Shown here piece after piece: positions 13,160 to 27,747 of a stretch of 64,000 bases of DNA. Origin of the DNA: Babylonia areolata (lineage: Eukaryota > Mollusca > Gastropoda > Neogastropoda > Buccinidae). Each line of letters starts with the position of its first letter. Positions within the stretch are counted from its first letter, which is position 1. The stretch is from positions 83,288,674 to 83,352,673 of the forward strand of contig NC_134876.1 in NCBI RefSeq assembly GCF_041734735.1. The letters run 5' to 3'. A model generated the notes under the pieces. That model was not told the DNA's origin, made no database searches, and saw only the letters and a list, made by a program, of their open reading frames with translations. Both the position numbers and the translations under genes were made by a program.

Positions 13160-15948
13160 CTAATGGATTGCACATGCACTGAGTGGGGAGCCAACTCAAC
13201 CATGAGTGCTGCTTCCCAGCTCATAATATGGGGTTTGAACCTTTGGACATCTCTCACAATTTCTTCAACCTTCTCATGGCAGCTGCTTTAACCACTATGC
13301 TACCATTCCAAATACCACTGTCACCTCACATGCCTCAGGACTACCTTTCGAGGATAATAAATCGTGAGGGGTAATAAATGAGAAATGACAATACACTTTA
13401 AAAAATGTTTGCTGTTGTTGTTTGTCTTCTCTCAAAATTTCCTTTAATTTCATTCAATAAGAGCCCCAAAATTTTCCCCCAACAATGGTGAAGCTGGACT
13501 GTCCACATAATGAGCCAGAAAAGCAGCCTGAACATGACTAATTTCAGCTTTAAACGAGGTGCTTTGTGTCAACAGGAAGGGGCTGAGGAAGATTTCACCA
13601 AGAAACTTTTCTCATTGAGCGCTAATATCTTTGGTATACAATCCTGTGTACCAAAGAGCATATAATATATATGTATATACAGGGCAGATATATAGAGGTA
13701 TGAATTTGTGCAAAGCATGAGACAACTGTCAAATTGACTGTCATGGATAAAGCTATATAAGCAAATGGACAACCCAAGAGAAGTACATGGATCTCTACAA
13801 TCATTTCAAAATTTATTTTGTCCTTGCTTTAACTGCCTACTAAGTGGTACAACATTGGACTTGTACTTTGTATTAAAAATATCAAAAGAGAGTCCTTCTT
13901 TGACTTTTTTTTCCAGAATCAGAAACAATGTTCAAAATGCATTGCCTGAACAGGTTGAAATTAAGAATAAATACAAATATGGAAGTCTGTTAAACCTACA
14001 AATTTAATGAAAACACAGGATAAATCTGAACTGACCTGACAAGTATTCGAATCACTGTCTACTTCTGATCTGTAACTTCAACAGATATACAATGAGAGCC
14101 AAAAATGAAAAGATAATTGCAAACAAATGCCCATAATCTAATGTATGCTGTTAAACATCTGCATCATTTATGATAAATCAAAACATAAACAGTTTAAACC
14201 AAGGCTAATAATATATTATCCCCGTGAACTCGTGAGACAGAAAAAGATACATTCCACAAGCGAGAAAATCATAACAATAAAACACACTGCTTTTAAGAGG
14301 AATCAGTCCTTTCAAACTACAAGCACAAAACAAAGGAAAGCATTTTCAAAAGGAATGTGCACAAAACAGATGACCAATAATTCATTTAAAGCATCAGAAG
14401 AAAAAAACCCAAAAAAACAAAACAAAAAAAACAACAAAAAAAACACAACAACAACAAAAACAACTGAAGAAAACAAAAATACGAAACTGATTGTCAGAAT
14501 AAAACAACACTGGTTGCTTCCTCAATGAAACGGTCATCACAGATTCATCTCCACAGACGTGTCTAGTCACTAGTGTCTGTGGCTAACGTCTGTGGCAAAA
14601 TAAAGTCAGATTTATGGAACATAAAATTCATTATCATAACATCAAAAAGCACATTCAAGAAGGTTTCAGTATTTTAAGGATAGATGGCACTATACCTCTA
14701 CTGATTTTACCCGAATAAACCCAATGATAAAGTAAACAGAAGACAAAGAAGAAAATCAAAGACTGCAAGACTTTATAACGACTGCAAACTTAACTCACAA
14801 GTAAAGCATGAGCATGGATGGATAAAAAACAAACAAACAGGTACCCAATATCATTATGCCTACAAGAAGAGAATCTTGCTTTCTAACTAGACTGAATTTT
14901 GTTTTCTGCTCTTTAAATCTCATGGGTTATGGCCAGTTCCTTACTGGAAAGTAGAAACACATATGTTATCAATCATCTGAAAGAAAAGACACATTATGAA
15001 CAAGTTTCAAGACCCCAATCAATAATCTGAAATTTCAACTTAAACCGGAAAGAATGGAAACAGTCAACAACATTTAGTACGTTTTGAGCTTATGTTCAAT
15101 GTACACTAGCCTTCGAGAGACAAATGATTTGACACAGTCCAGCCGCAGCTGGAGGGCAGATGAGGCAAGTTTCGTTACAATCAACATGTCAGGAAGACAG
15201 AGGAACAGGAGCAACATCTGGGAACCCTCCCCCCCAACCCCCCTCCTCCAAACCATTTACACAGAACCCACACTGCCCCAAAGCAAGCAGGTTTCCTCAC
15301 AACAATGTTCCCCCCGATCAGCATCCACCTCCCGTGATGACGTCACGCCCATCTCTCACTCTCTCACACAAACATGGTTAAGGAGAACATCAACTGAACT
15401 TTCCGTTAAAAACCTGGATTTCTTGACATGTTTTAAGAACAACATTCTCTTCACTTCCAGTTCTGTTTAAACGCTTCTCTTGCATTACTTCAAACATGCC
15501 TCGTATCATCAAGAAGTCAGCATTTATATAGAATGGCATAAATCTTTTTGCCAACAGTGTACCTTTTGTCAAGTACTTCCAAATCTGTGCTATGTTTGTT
15601 GCATCCAGCTCATCTTCTCTTCTTCATTTTGTTCTATTGCATGACAGATACTTTGTCAGATTCACAAAGCATTTGAAAACATCAAGGATCCATTCCCCAT
15701 CCTTTCCAAACACACGCACACAGACACAACAACTCTGCCTACCATAGTGGCACCTGATGTGTGTACACATTTCGTCATTTATCATCGTCGTTTGTTCCTC
15801 ACTGTGAGCTGAGTGTCGGGATTTGGCAAGTCGTAATGCTGAATGACTGACGCTGGATAACAGATGGGAGCTTGGCACAACGTACACAAACACCCCTGTA
15901 AACACGCACCTGCTGCAGTATACACCTCTGAAAACAAGCACCTGTCTT
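13160..15948 (-). other. Gene-free stretch, probable proximal TBC1D16 3' UTR
   Basis: It follows the TBC1D16 stop codon directly. AT-rich, with an A-rich run (14400-14480) that opens a long spurious ORF. No conserved coding seen. Confidence 0.35.
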
Positions 15949-16125
15949 TCAGTTCCTCTCCCCCATGCGGGTGGCCGGGCAGATTTTGTTGTGCAGATGG
16001 GTGATGCACTCCACAGTGGGCACATGACCGCTGTCCCACATGCCTGGGTCACACTGCGCGCACAGGCCCATCAGGGTGCACGGGATCACGGCCTTGCTGC
16101 GGAACTGGTGCAGCAAGCCTCGCGC
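15949..16125 (-). CDS. TBC1D16: TBC1D16 terminal coding exon
   Basis: Residues 950-1007, ARGLLHQFRSKAVIPC then CDPGMWDSGHVPTVEC, matching human ARSLLYQFRLLPRIPC and SGMWDSGSMPAVEC. It ends GERN followed by TGA, earlier than human TBC1D16. A further 3' coding exon cannot be excluded but the frame closes here. Confidence 0.9.
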   Translation of the reverse strand, partial: ARGLLHQFRSKAVIPCTLMGLCAQCDPGMWDSGHVPTVECITHLHNKICPATRMGERN

Positions 16126-19100
16126 CTGAGAGTGGTAAGAAACAAACCAACTACCTGTATCTCACCATACCAAGGAATGGTGCACACAAATCACATAACG
16201 AACAAAACAGACAAAGTGATATGTTAATAAATGCAATGAAAGCAACAAATTTCATTCAGCTTGACAAACCTCCACTAAAACTGGGATATAACAGTTGGTG
16301 CCTTACAGCTTACCTTTTAACTAAAACACAACAACACAGCACAATAAAGTATAAGATAATGCAGGACAGTGTAGTGCAATATAAAATAGGGCGACAGACT
16401 ATGAGCAAAAGAACTGAAAGAGAACGGCTATACCTGGGGGAAGCCAGCCAAGACAGCACAAGACAGGCAGCAATGGAGATCTCTGGTGGCGGCTTTGTGT
16501 GGCACAGGGCACGATGAGGATTAAGTAAGTACAACACAAACAAAACTACACACAACCTAATATTACAAGTGGAAAGATATTAAACTGAAGACGAACTACT
16601 GCACAACTGCACACTACCTGATATCACTATAAGTGGAAAGATGTAAAACAGAAAACTACTAACTGCACACCACAGCGCTCCCCCACCTTCCTCAGCACGA
16701 TGTCGACGTTCATGTGCATGGCCAGCGAGGAGAAATGGAGGAGAATGTCATCAGCCGGCAGTCTCTGGTCCACCACATCATCCCCGTAGATGGCCACGAT
16801 GGCCACACAGAGGAACAGGTGGAAGTAGTCGGTCTGGTAGTGTGCCCAACACGTCTCCCAGATCCGCAGGGCATCCTGCTCGTTGAACTCACGCTTAAAG
16901 CACAGCAGGATCCACCTAAAGCAGGAAAAAACAAAACAAAAAAACAACAACAAATGATAAGAATCTGACAAAATTGACAGCTCAGGACACAGAAGGACCT
17001 AAAGCTCTATCAGTGACACTAAGTTCATGTAGTGTTTCTTGCTGCATTTATTTCAAGGTTTCACATTTTTGGGGTGACAAAGGCAATAGCTTAAGACAAG
17101 GCGAAATCTGAGGACACAGAAAGACCTCAAGCTCTACTGGTGATGTTGTATTCATGTACTGCTACTTGCTGTGTTTTCAAGGTTGTTTTTTGGGGGTTGG
17201 GGGTGGGTTAAACACAAAAGTTTCACTCTGTGAGGGGCTGATAAAGTGATATTATATTACACTGTATTGCACTGTATCATATTGTATTGCATTGCATTGC
17301 TCTACTGTAGGTATTTAACTAGCTTTACAACCCTTTGAAAGTTATGGTAAGTGACTGACCTAAGAACAATATAAACTAAATAATCAAAACAAAACAAAAA
17401 AAGCAAAAAAACAAAATAAAACAAAACAACAACAACAACAACAAAAAAGAGGCCAATACCTGAAGTTTTTTTAACTAGAAAATTTATACAAAGACAAGAT
17501 ACTGACTGCAGCATGACTCAGACCTGATGCAAACAATACCATCAATGAAAAAAAAACAAACAAAAAACCCAAACAGCCCCAAAACTCAGGGATGAACCCA
17601 CAGCTGGACAGGTGAAAGGACATAAAAACTATGAAGCCAGTTCCCTCAACCCAGGACTGTAACATCACAGTGACTTTATTACTACACACCATGTATGCAC
17701 ACTGTATTCATGCTTACAGATTAGAAAAAAAAAGAAAAAAAAGAAAGAAAAAGGGTGGGTACCTCACTGGCTCCATTATTTACCATGCTCATAGTCCATA
17801 TGCCTTGAGTTTGAACCAGACACCAGCCACTAAAAACTGGCATTTTCACTGCCTGTCTTAACCTGTTGTTGTTTGGTGGTGTCAGTGTGGTTTTAGATAT
17901 GTCCCCTCTTCCCAGTTTTCTAAGATGGCTGTCCCCACTGGACCTATCACCCGAGATGGGTGTTAATGTTAAATCTGAGTACAACTGAATTGCTGGATTT
18001 TGGCAATGTGCTCTTCCTGAGCACAGCAGCCATGACTTAACAAATCTATATGACTGAAGGGCAATATAACACAATACAATATGATGCAACACAATACAAT
18101 GCAAAATACAATATAATGCTGTATGATATTGTACAATATGATTCAGTAGAGTACAATCCAATACAGTAAAGTACAATACAACACACTGAAGTCCAATACA
18201 ACAAAGTCCAATATGATACAGTAAAAGGTAATGTGGTACAGTACAATACTGTAAAATACAATATAGTACAATATAATGTACAGTGCAACACTGCACAATA
18301 CAATACAATATAGTGCAGTATAGTACAATACTATGCAACACATTACAGTGCAATACTAAACAAAAAGCCCAATACTCTACAGTACAACACAACACAGTCC
18401 AATACACTACAGAGTACAACACAACACAGACCAGTACACTACAGTACAACACAACACAGACTAATACACTACAGAGTACAACACAACACAGTCCAATGCA
18501 CTACAGTCCAACACAATGCAGTCCAGTACACTACAGTACAACACAACACAGTCCAATACACTACAGAGTACAACACAACGCAGTCCAGTACACTACAGTA
18601 CAACACAACACAGTCCAATACACTACAGAGTACAACACAACACAGACTAATACACTACAGAGTACAACACAACACAGTCCATTACACTACAGAGTACAAC
18701 ACAACACAGTCCATTACACTACGGAGTACAACACAACACAGTCCAGTACACTATAGTCCAACACAACACAGTCCAGTACACTACAGTCCAACACAACACA
18801 GTCCAATACACTACAGTCCAATACACTACAGTCCAACACAACACAGTCCAATACACTACAGTCCAACACAACACAGTCCAATACACTACAGTCCAACACA
18901 ACGCAGTCCAATACACTACAGTACAACACAACACAGTCCAATACACTACAGTACAACACAACAAGTCCAATACACCACAGTACAACACAACACAATCCAA
19001 TACCCTACAGTCCAATACACCATAGTACAACACAAAAAGTGCAATACACTACAGTCCAACACAATGCATCCAATACACTACAGTACAACACAACTCAGTC

Positions 19101-22100
19101 CAATACACTACAGTACAACACAACATAGTCCAACACACTACAGTACAGCACAACTACATTACAACACAACACAGTCCAATACACTACAGAATGCAACACA
19201 AAAAGTCCAATACACTACAGTACAACACAAAAAGTCCAATACACTACAGAACAAGACAACACAGTCCAATACACTACAGAACAAGACAACACAGTCCAAT
19301 ACACTACAGTGCAACACAACACAGCCCAATACACTACAGTCCAATACACTACAGTCCAACACAACACAGTCCAACACAACACAGTCCAATACACTACAGA
19401 ACAACACAACACAGTCCAATACACTACAGAAAACCACAACACAGTCCAATACACTATAGAGCAACACAACACAGTCCAATACACTACAGAGCAACACAAC
19501 ACAGTCCAATACACTACAGAAAACCACAACACAGTCCAATACACTATAGAGCAACACAACACAGTCCAATACACTAGAACAACACAACACAGTCCAATAC
19601 ACTATAGAGCAACACAACACAGTCCAATACACTAGAACAACACAACACAGTCCAATACACTAGAACAACACAACACAGTCCAATACACTACAGTACAGCC
19701 AGCCAACCCACAGAACAGCCACGCTGTCCCTGCGCCCCCTGACCTGTGAGCAAACAGCATCTCCAGGGCGTCCTGTCCCAGCAGCTTCAGGTGATAGAAG
19801 AACCGGGGAAGCATCACGCGTAGCAGCTCCCGCAGGTAGTCCTGCACACAGCCACACACCACACTCAACTACACACTGTGTACACAACATACTGTACTAT
19901 GCACTGTGTACACAGCACACTGAGCTATGCACTGTGTACACAGCACACTGAACAACATGTTGCGTACACAGCACAATGAACTACAAAATGCATACACAGC
20001 AAACTGGACAACACACAAACTAAACCACAAGCCGCATACAGAGCACACTGAACTACGCACTGTGTACGCAGCACACTGAACTACACATTGTGTACACAGC
20101 ACACTGAATTACGCATTGCATACACAGCACACTGAATTACACATTGTGTACACAGCACACTGAACTACACATTGTGTACACAGCACACTGAACTACACAC
20201 TGCATACACACTACACTGCCCACACTGAACTACACACTACATACACAGCATACTATACTCTGTGAACACAGCACACTGAACTACACATATGCACACAGTG
20301 ACACAGCAAATAGAACTATACACTGTGCACACAGTGACAACCACTGAACTGCACACTGTGCACACAGCAACATCACTGAACTACACACTGTGCACAATAG
20401 TGACATAGCACACTGACCTACACACTGTGCACAGAGTGACAAAGCCTACTGAACTATACACTGTGCACACAGCTAAACACCACACTGAACTACACACTGT
20501 GCACACAGCTAAACACCACACTGAACTACACACTGTGCACACAGCACACTGAACTACACACTGTGCTCACAGTGACAGCACAAAGAACTACACACTGCAC
20601 ACAGACAGCACAATGAACTACACAGTGACTACACAGTGACACAGCACACTATACTACACACCAAGCACTGTGGATGATGAAAAATAGCCAGAAAATGAGG
20701 TCATCACTATATGCCATGGTTCAATAAACGTTCGCATCCAGTCACATATTCACACAGACACATTCACACACACAAAAAGATAATGCAAGACAACAAGAAT
20801 CTAAAGTCGTCACCATCTCTCTCTCACACACACAAACACCCATGCTTACACATGCACACACACACACACACATTCAAACACACAAAAACACATACACACG
20901 CACACATTCAAAACGAACAAGTAACCTTTTCCCTACCAACTGCTTGTCCATGTCAGAGTCAGTGGGCGATGACACAAAGATGGTTCTGTTCATGAGGCCA
21001 GAAAAACACCAGTAGGCATCCGCCTCTTGCTGCGTCTCGGCAAGGATGGGGGCCAGCAGGTCCGACATGCCCTGAGAGTAACCACTGTGGGGGTGGCTGG
21101 CAGCAAAGTTCAGCAGGATGTTTCTGAAGACAGGCAAGACAGTCAACACTGACACACCCACCTGAAGTGATAAGACTGTGAAAGGTTAAACTTAAAGGTC
21201 CAAAAGCCTTTTACAGCCACTGGGGGCAGTGAATTCATATCCACTGCATCTAGGGCTCTGCCCAGGGAAGTGGAGCCCAATCCTCTTCCAGTGTTGTTTT
21301 CAACTTCCCCAGCTGAATTAGGTATCCATTCATGTCCGGGTGGAGTGAGGAAAATTGGAGTGTCTTTCCGAAGGACACAATGCTCCAACATGACCTCAAA
21401 CCCTGACCACAAAAGTTCTGCCTTTGTTATATTGCATTGTATTGTACTGCACTGTATTGTAGTAACTTTGTGTATTGTATTGTATTGTATGATATTTTTC
21501 ACAACAGATTTTTCTATGTGAAATTCAGCTGCTACCCTCAGGGAGAGTGTGTCACCACAGTGCAGCACCACCAAACCACCAATATATATATATATATTTT
21601 TCCCCCCCCCCTTTTTTTTCAGTCTGCAAGTGTATTTGTTTACAAGCTTTTCTACAGAATTTCACCAAGGACAACCATGACAATGATAGGGTTAACCTTT
21701 CCAGCAAAGCTGGGGAAGAGGATCTGTCAAATGTAACACTGATGCCACCAACGACAACACAATTAGGTAGGCAGAACAGAATGCTAATTTTTTTATGTTG
21801 AATGTCTGTGATTCAAACATGAAATTCTCAGTACAAGCTCCTGTGCTCTACAAACTGAGATAACCAAGAGTCCAGATATAATATGCATGGAAATATTTTC
21901 ATATACACATCTACCATAGAACATACTTTAAAATATATATCAACTTTCACAAATGTAAAAACCATGAAAACAATTTCTATCACATGTAGTGTGTAATTAA
22001 AAACAACAACTGATTATCAAATGACATGAAAATGTAAGGGCTTCACAAGGACTGATTAAAAAAGCAACAAAAAACACATAAAACAATGACAACTGCTGTT

Positions 22101-25100
22101 CAGTATGGATTAAAATACGATACTGTTGCAAGCAATTAAAATTTTTTCACTGAGTGATTACTTTGTTTTCTAAACGAAAATTCTGTATTAAATTTTTGAC
22201 ACTGCCCTCAAGTACATAACAATTTGAAGCTTGTTTTACAAAACAAATACAACCTCTACTAAATCAATCCTTTTCCTAACTCAACTAAACACTGGCTAGT
22301 TTTCTGTGAGGAACTCCTGTCTGCAAATCATTCACAGAAACATTCAACAGAGCCGATGACTTTTGATGTTGCAGAAAAGAGGTTTACAAAGAATTCATCA
22401 AATCTGCAGTAAGCATCAAGATTCAATATGTAAAAAACACTGATGCTGACCATCAATGAATGTACAGCCGCCAAACCATTGTCAGTTCAACACGACTCAC
22501 TTGAGAACCTGTATGTTGGGGTTATGCTGACCACGAAAGTAGGGGTGGCTGCGGTCTGTCCTCACCACATCTTTCTCCACAATGCACTGGATGTTGCGCC
22601 AAAAGTGCTGCTTCTCCTCTCCCCTAAGAGACTCCCTGTCAGGCAAACCCAGTCTTTTCATAGCCCCCCGACGTCTTCATTGTCATGGCATGGGATATTC
22701 ACTCCTCTTACTTTACACAACAGAACTCTATAATTATAATTCTATTGCATTCTATCCACATGACATCGCTGTTACATATACATACCAAAATGTATCTAGC
22801 AGACTATAAACACATAAAAGACAATGCATACATACATATATATAAACATACACACCCAACTCACCTCCCTACACAAGTACACACATACACATTCACACAT
22901 ACATGCACATGTGTACATGTACATGTGCATATGCACACTGTCTAGTATACATGTATAGAAATATAGGCTGTTTGGAAGGAGAAATATTGCATGTTACGTG
23001 TCAAATGGCTGGTATGATCAACAAGTGACAAGTGTTGGCCTTCAGTCCAAGGGTCCATGAAGGTCTTGGTTTGAATCTTTGTAGTGCCTGGTGGATTGGT
23101 TGGCTTGCAGACTTTCTTAAATGCATAAGGTAAACAAATGTGCTGAACTGCTAGTACCAGAAGGTTTTCCCCTGTGCACAAGGTAAATGTATGTGCCAAA
23201 ATGTATGGCCAGAGCAGTTTTTCATTCCAAGCCCACTTTCTTTGGAATCAACTTCCTCAGGCTCTCTGTCACTCATCTTCGCTGCAATCTTTCAAATCCA
23301 GTCTGAAGACCCACCTTTTCCCCTCCTGATTAATTCTTAACAGCTCATCCCTTTCCAGTATGAACTAAAATGACCATTAGTGACTGAGTGAGTTCTGATA
23401 GTACTTTTGATTGTATACTATTTACGATTGTGTGCTATGACTTGTGTGTGTGTGCATGCATGTGTGTATGTGTGTGTGTGTGTGGGAGGGGGGGGGGGCG
23501 GGGAATGAATTTTTTATGATGTTTGGCATCTTGTGTTTAATTTTTCCTTTTTGATATTTACATATGTGTTCCATTTGTAAACACCAAGGGCTTATTTTCA
23601 AGATTTCAAGATTAGGCGTAAATGCTCATAATAGTAATAATAATAACAAGTATATGTGATCCACAAACATGTATACTGTGCAAAAATTGCTTGTGATAGG
23701 AAATTATCCCGTTTATGAGATCAATATATGTACAGTAGAACTGCTAGTTCCTCATTGCCAGTGTCTTGATCCCCATTTTGCCTCTATGTATGCAAAATAT
23801 CACAAACATAATAACTATCCTGTAAATGGTCTCAGCATTCAGTTGATTATGAAAACAAACTATCTGCAATATAATGTTCAAAAAAATAATAATATAGAAA
23901 CTAAAAAACATAGTAAAGATGGTCTTATACAAAACACTTAAGACCCACCAGCAAAAATGAGTGATTATGTGAAATGCAGTCTATCAATGCACAGCAAGAA
24001 CAACAACTCACCTCATCTTGCGGATCTGATGATACTCAATATACTTGTCATTGCGGATTTGCTCTCGTTCTTCAAATGTAGAATCAAAAGGGAAGTAGTG
24101 CAGGAGGAAAGGCCACACTTCTGGTCGAATCATAGGATCCAGTCCGCCGAAAAAGATGGCCTGAAACATCATATCAGTAATGTTTGTTTAATGAGTGATT
24201 CATCTGTAAAACACACACATTTGCAGATACAGCAGCAAGACTACCTCTTTTTTTTCTCTTTGTTTTAAGAGTAGTTTAATCATTGCACAGCTCTTTCCAA
24301 TATTTCTCCATTTTGTGTTGTTCAGGGTGACCACTATTCTGTCCAGAAGTCTCAAGTACAAATAAGCTTGAAACTCTAACAAGTCCTATAGAACAAGCTC
24401 TTTCTACAGGCGCTCTTGTAAAACAGGTGCTCCAATGAAATGCTGCTACACATGATATGGGACAAATCACCGCCGCACTCTACATTTCTGCCTCCTATCA
24501 TCTATATAACTTTATATCAGCCAACAAAATCACTGTCTAACTTTATGATTAGCCTTCACCACAGCCACTTTTCATGACTGGCCTAAAACATGACAGTCCC
24601 TCTTCATGGTTAGCCTACATTACAGCCCACTTTATGATCAATCAACAATATGACAGTCCCACTTTATGGTTACATGACAGACCCACTTTATGGTCAGCCT
24701 ATAATGTAACAGTCCCACTTTATGGTCAGCCTACAACATGACAATATCTATGGTCAGTCTACAATGTGACAGTCCCACTTTATGGTCAGCCTACAATGTG
24801 ACAGTCCCACTTTATGGTCAGCCTACAATGTGACAGTCCCACTTTATGGTCAGCCTACAATGTGACAGTCCCACTTTATGGTCAGCCTACAACATGACAG
24901 TCTATATGGTCAGCCTACAATGTGACAGCCCCACTTTATGGTCAGCCTACAATGTGACAGTCCCACTTTATGGTCAGCCTACAGTGTGACAGTTTCTTTT
25001 AATGGTCATTCTACAACATGACAGCCTGTTTTTATGGTCAGTCTACAAAATGACAGCCTCATTTTATGGTCAGCCTACAGCATGTCAGACCCATTCTGTG

Positions 25101-25856
25101 GTCAGCCTACATGACAATCCCACTTTATGGTCACCCTACAACATGACAGTCCCACTTTATGGTCACCCTACAACATGACAGTCCCACTTTATGGTCACCA
25201 TACAACATGAGATTCCCATATTATGGTCAGCCTACATGACAGTCCCACTTTATAGTCAGCCTTCAACATGACTGTCTCACTTTATGGTCAGCCTTCAACA
25301 TGACTGTCTCACTTTATGGTCAGCCTACAACAAAACCCCATCCCCACCTTCCTCAGCTGCAGTTCATCCTCCACAGTGCCGTCGCTGTTCATGTGCTCCT
25401 TCCAGATGTCCTCGGTGACCGTTAGGAACTGGCCCTCCTCGGGGTGGCAGTCGTCGTTGGTCAGCTGGGGCTTCACCACCAGGAACTGCTGGTATGGCTT
25501 GCAGCCCCCATCCTCTCCCCCACCTCCCCCACCACTGAGGGCATCCTGCACAGGGAGTCAGGGGTAAATATGTGTGGAGGGAGGGAAGCGCCTTATTGTT
25601 CAGATGCTTGCATGTACATGCACAGAGAGATGCCATTTTAAATAGGGTAAATATGTGTGAAGGAAGGATGTGCCTTACCTTCTGGATGCATTCATGTGGC
25701 AGGATCATATGCGTTATTTCATGTTGTAGTTTCACGTTTAATAGCCTATAGTCGTATGCATCTTTTGTCACATTTATGTCTTGGCCTATTTGATTTTTTT
25801 TTCAACCTTTTCTCATTTTTTATATTCTTTCTTATTTCAAAGGTCAGCTATTCACC

Positions 25857-25891
<35 letters not shown>

Positions 25892-25961
25892 ATGCACAGT
25901 CATATTCATTAATAATTTGAACTTATTTAATACACACACGCACACATATTCATTCATTTGT

Positions 25962-26013
<52 letters not shown>

Positions 26014-27601
26014 CATGTGTGCATGTGTGTGTGCGTGCATGCGTCACCTTCCTGCATGTGTGCAAGTGTGTGTGTTGTGTGCTCATGCACTGACTTTTAG
26101 TTTCCATCTTGAATATCTTTGATCATAAATCATTTAAATCATCCTTTTTTTTTTTTTTTTTTGCATATGAAATTTTGGAATTACAAACTTCAACATCATT
26201 ATAACTTAAAAAACAAAAACAAAACATAACGAAAGAAAACAAACACCCCTATCCCCCTCACTAACGAACTGTGTACCTTGCTCTTGAACACTTTCATGGT
26301 GCTTTTGTCGGTCTCCTGAGCAAAGAGGCTCCACTCCTGGAAGATTTCTGCCAGCCTGTCCAGCCCGCCATTGTGGAAGTGGAGAATTTTGTACTGACTC
26401 TCACGACTGGCAATCACCACCTGGCCCGTGGAGCAAGCTGAGTCACTGTAGAACAGGCGTAGGGAGCGCATTTGACCTGTGTCAACAAAAAAACACCACC
26501 ACCACCACCACCACCACCACCAAACATGTTAATGTTGTATTGTGTTGCATTGTGGTTGTAATATATTGTACCACTTTTTTTTCTTTTTGTTGTTGTTGTT
26601 GTTGTTGTTGTCACAGATTTCTCTTTATGAAATTTGGGCTGCTCTCCCTGGGAAGAGTGTGTTGCCACTTTGCAGAACAAACCATACACAAACTTTTCTT
26701 TCTTGTTTTTTCTGTCTGCAAGTGTTTTTATTTCACTATCAAAGTTGATTGTTCTAAAGAAATTTGCCTGAGACAATCATTTTGTTGCTGTAAGTTCTTT
26801 TACATGAATCAAGTGCATGGTGCACATATGACCTCCATCACATCTGAATGACTAGTATCCAGACCACCACTAAAAGTTTAGTGGAGGGGAAGAAAATTCT
26901 GGCATGTGTGGGATTTGATCCTGTGCCCTCAGGTTCTCTTGCTCCCTAAGCAGATGTGTCACCACTAGGCTATCACTCTAAATATGGTCCTTTTCTAACA
27001 CATACATACATACACACATGCACCTAACATGCATAGATTAATAATCATGAAATAGGTGCTGCCTGCTTGTAAACTATTATGTAAGTGTCTATGTTGCCTA
27101 TGTACACAACAGTCTTGTACAATACAAACAAGTTCATCTCAGGGGCTAATCTGTGACTCTAAAGAGTGAAGAAGAAGATGATGAAGCAGCAGCAGAAGAA
27201 AAATTTGTATGTCTTCATTCTTTTTAATAATAATGATAATAATTTGCATGTGTCTTAATATTATTCTTTTTGATCACATATATACATTTCAGAGACTTAG
27301 AGTCACCATGTACACTAAAATGCATAAATTGTCAACTCTTTCATTGTACAGAAGATGCTTTAATGCCTTTGGCATAAACAAAATAATACAAACGAGCTAA
27401 CTTCCAATCCAGTTGACATGATACTGTTATTAAAAAAAACCATAATATGCAAAAGAAAAACACAAAAATTATTTGCAATATGTGCTTGTAAACACATGAT
27501 ACAAAGGACAAAAACCAAGAGAGAGACAGAGAGATGAGATAGAGAGACCATACAAACATACACTCACAACCACAGACAATCCACCTTTTAAATTCTTGAG
27601 A

Positions 27602-27641
<40 letters not shown>

Positions 27642-27713
27642 CGCGTGCGCGTGCACGCACTCTCATGTGAGACGTGTGAAAGTCCGTGCATGATAGGTTG
27701 TACCTTGTTCTAG

Positions 27714-27747
<34 letters not shown>

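Noticed and set aside
14145-14528. 127-codon Lys/Asn-rich ORF
   Set aside because: Due to A-rich simple sequence; no conserved pattern.
15624-16052. 142-codon minus-strand ORF overlapping the last TBC1D16 exon
   Set aside because: It is in a different frame from the conserved ARGLLHQF...WDSGHVPTVEC coding and shows no conservation.
18283-19635. Long ORFs on both strands reading VLDCVVLDCS or NTLQYNTTQ repeats
   Set aside because: They arise because the 30-bp minisatellite unit is a multiple of three without stops; not a repetitive protein.
18380-25335. Regular 28-32-bp repeats that could suggest a CRISPR array
   Set aside because: They are head-to-tail with no unique spacers, in a eukaryotic intron.
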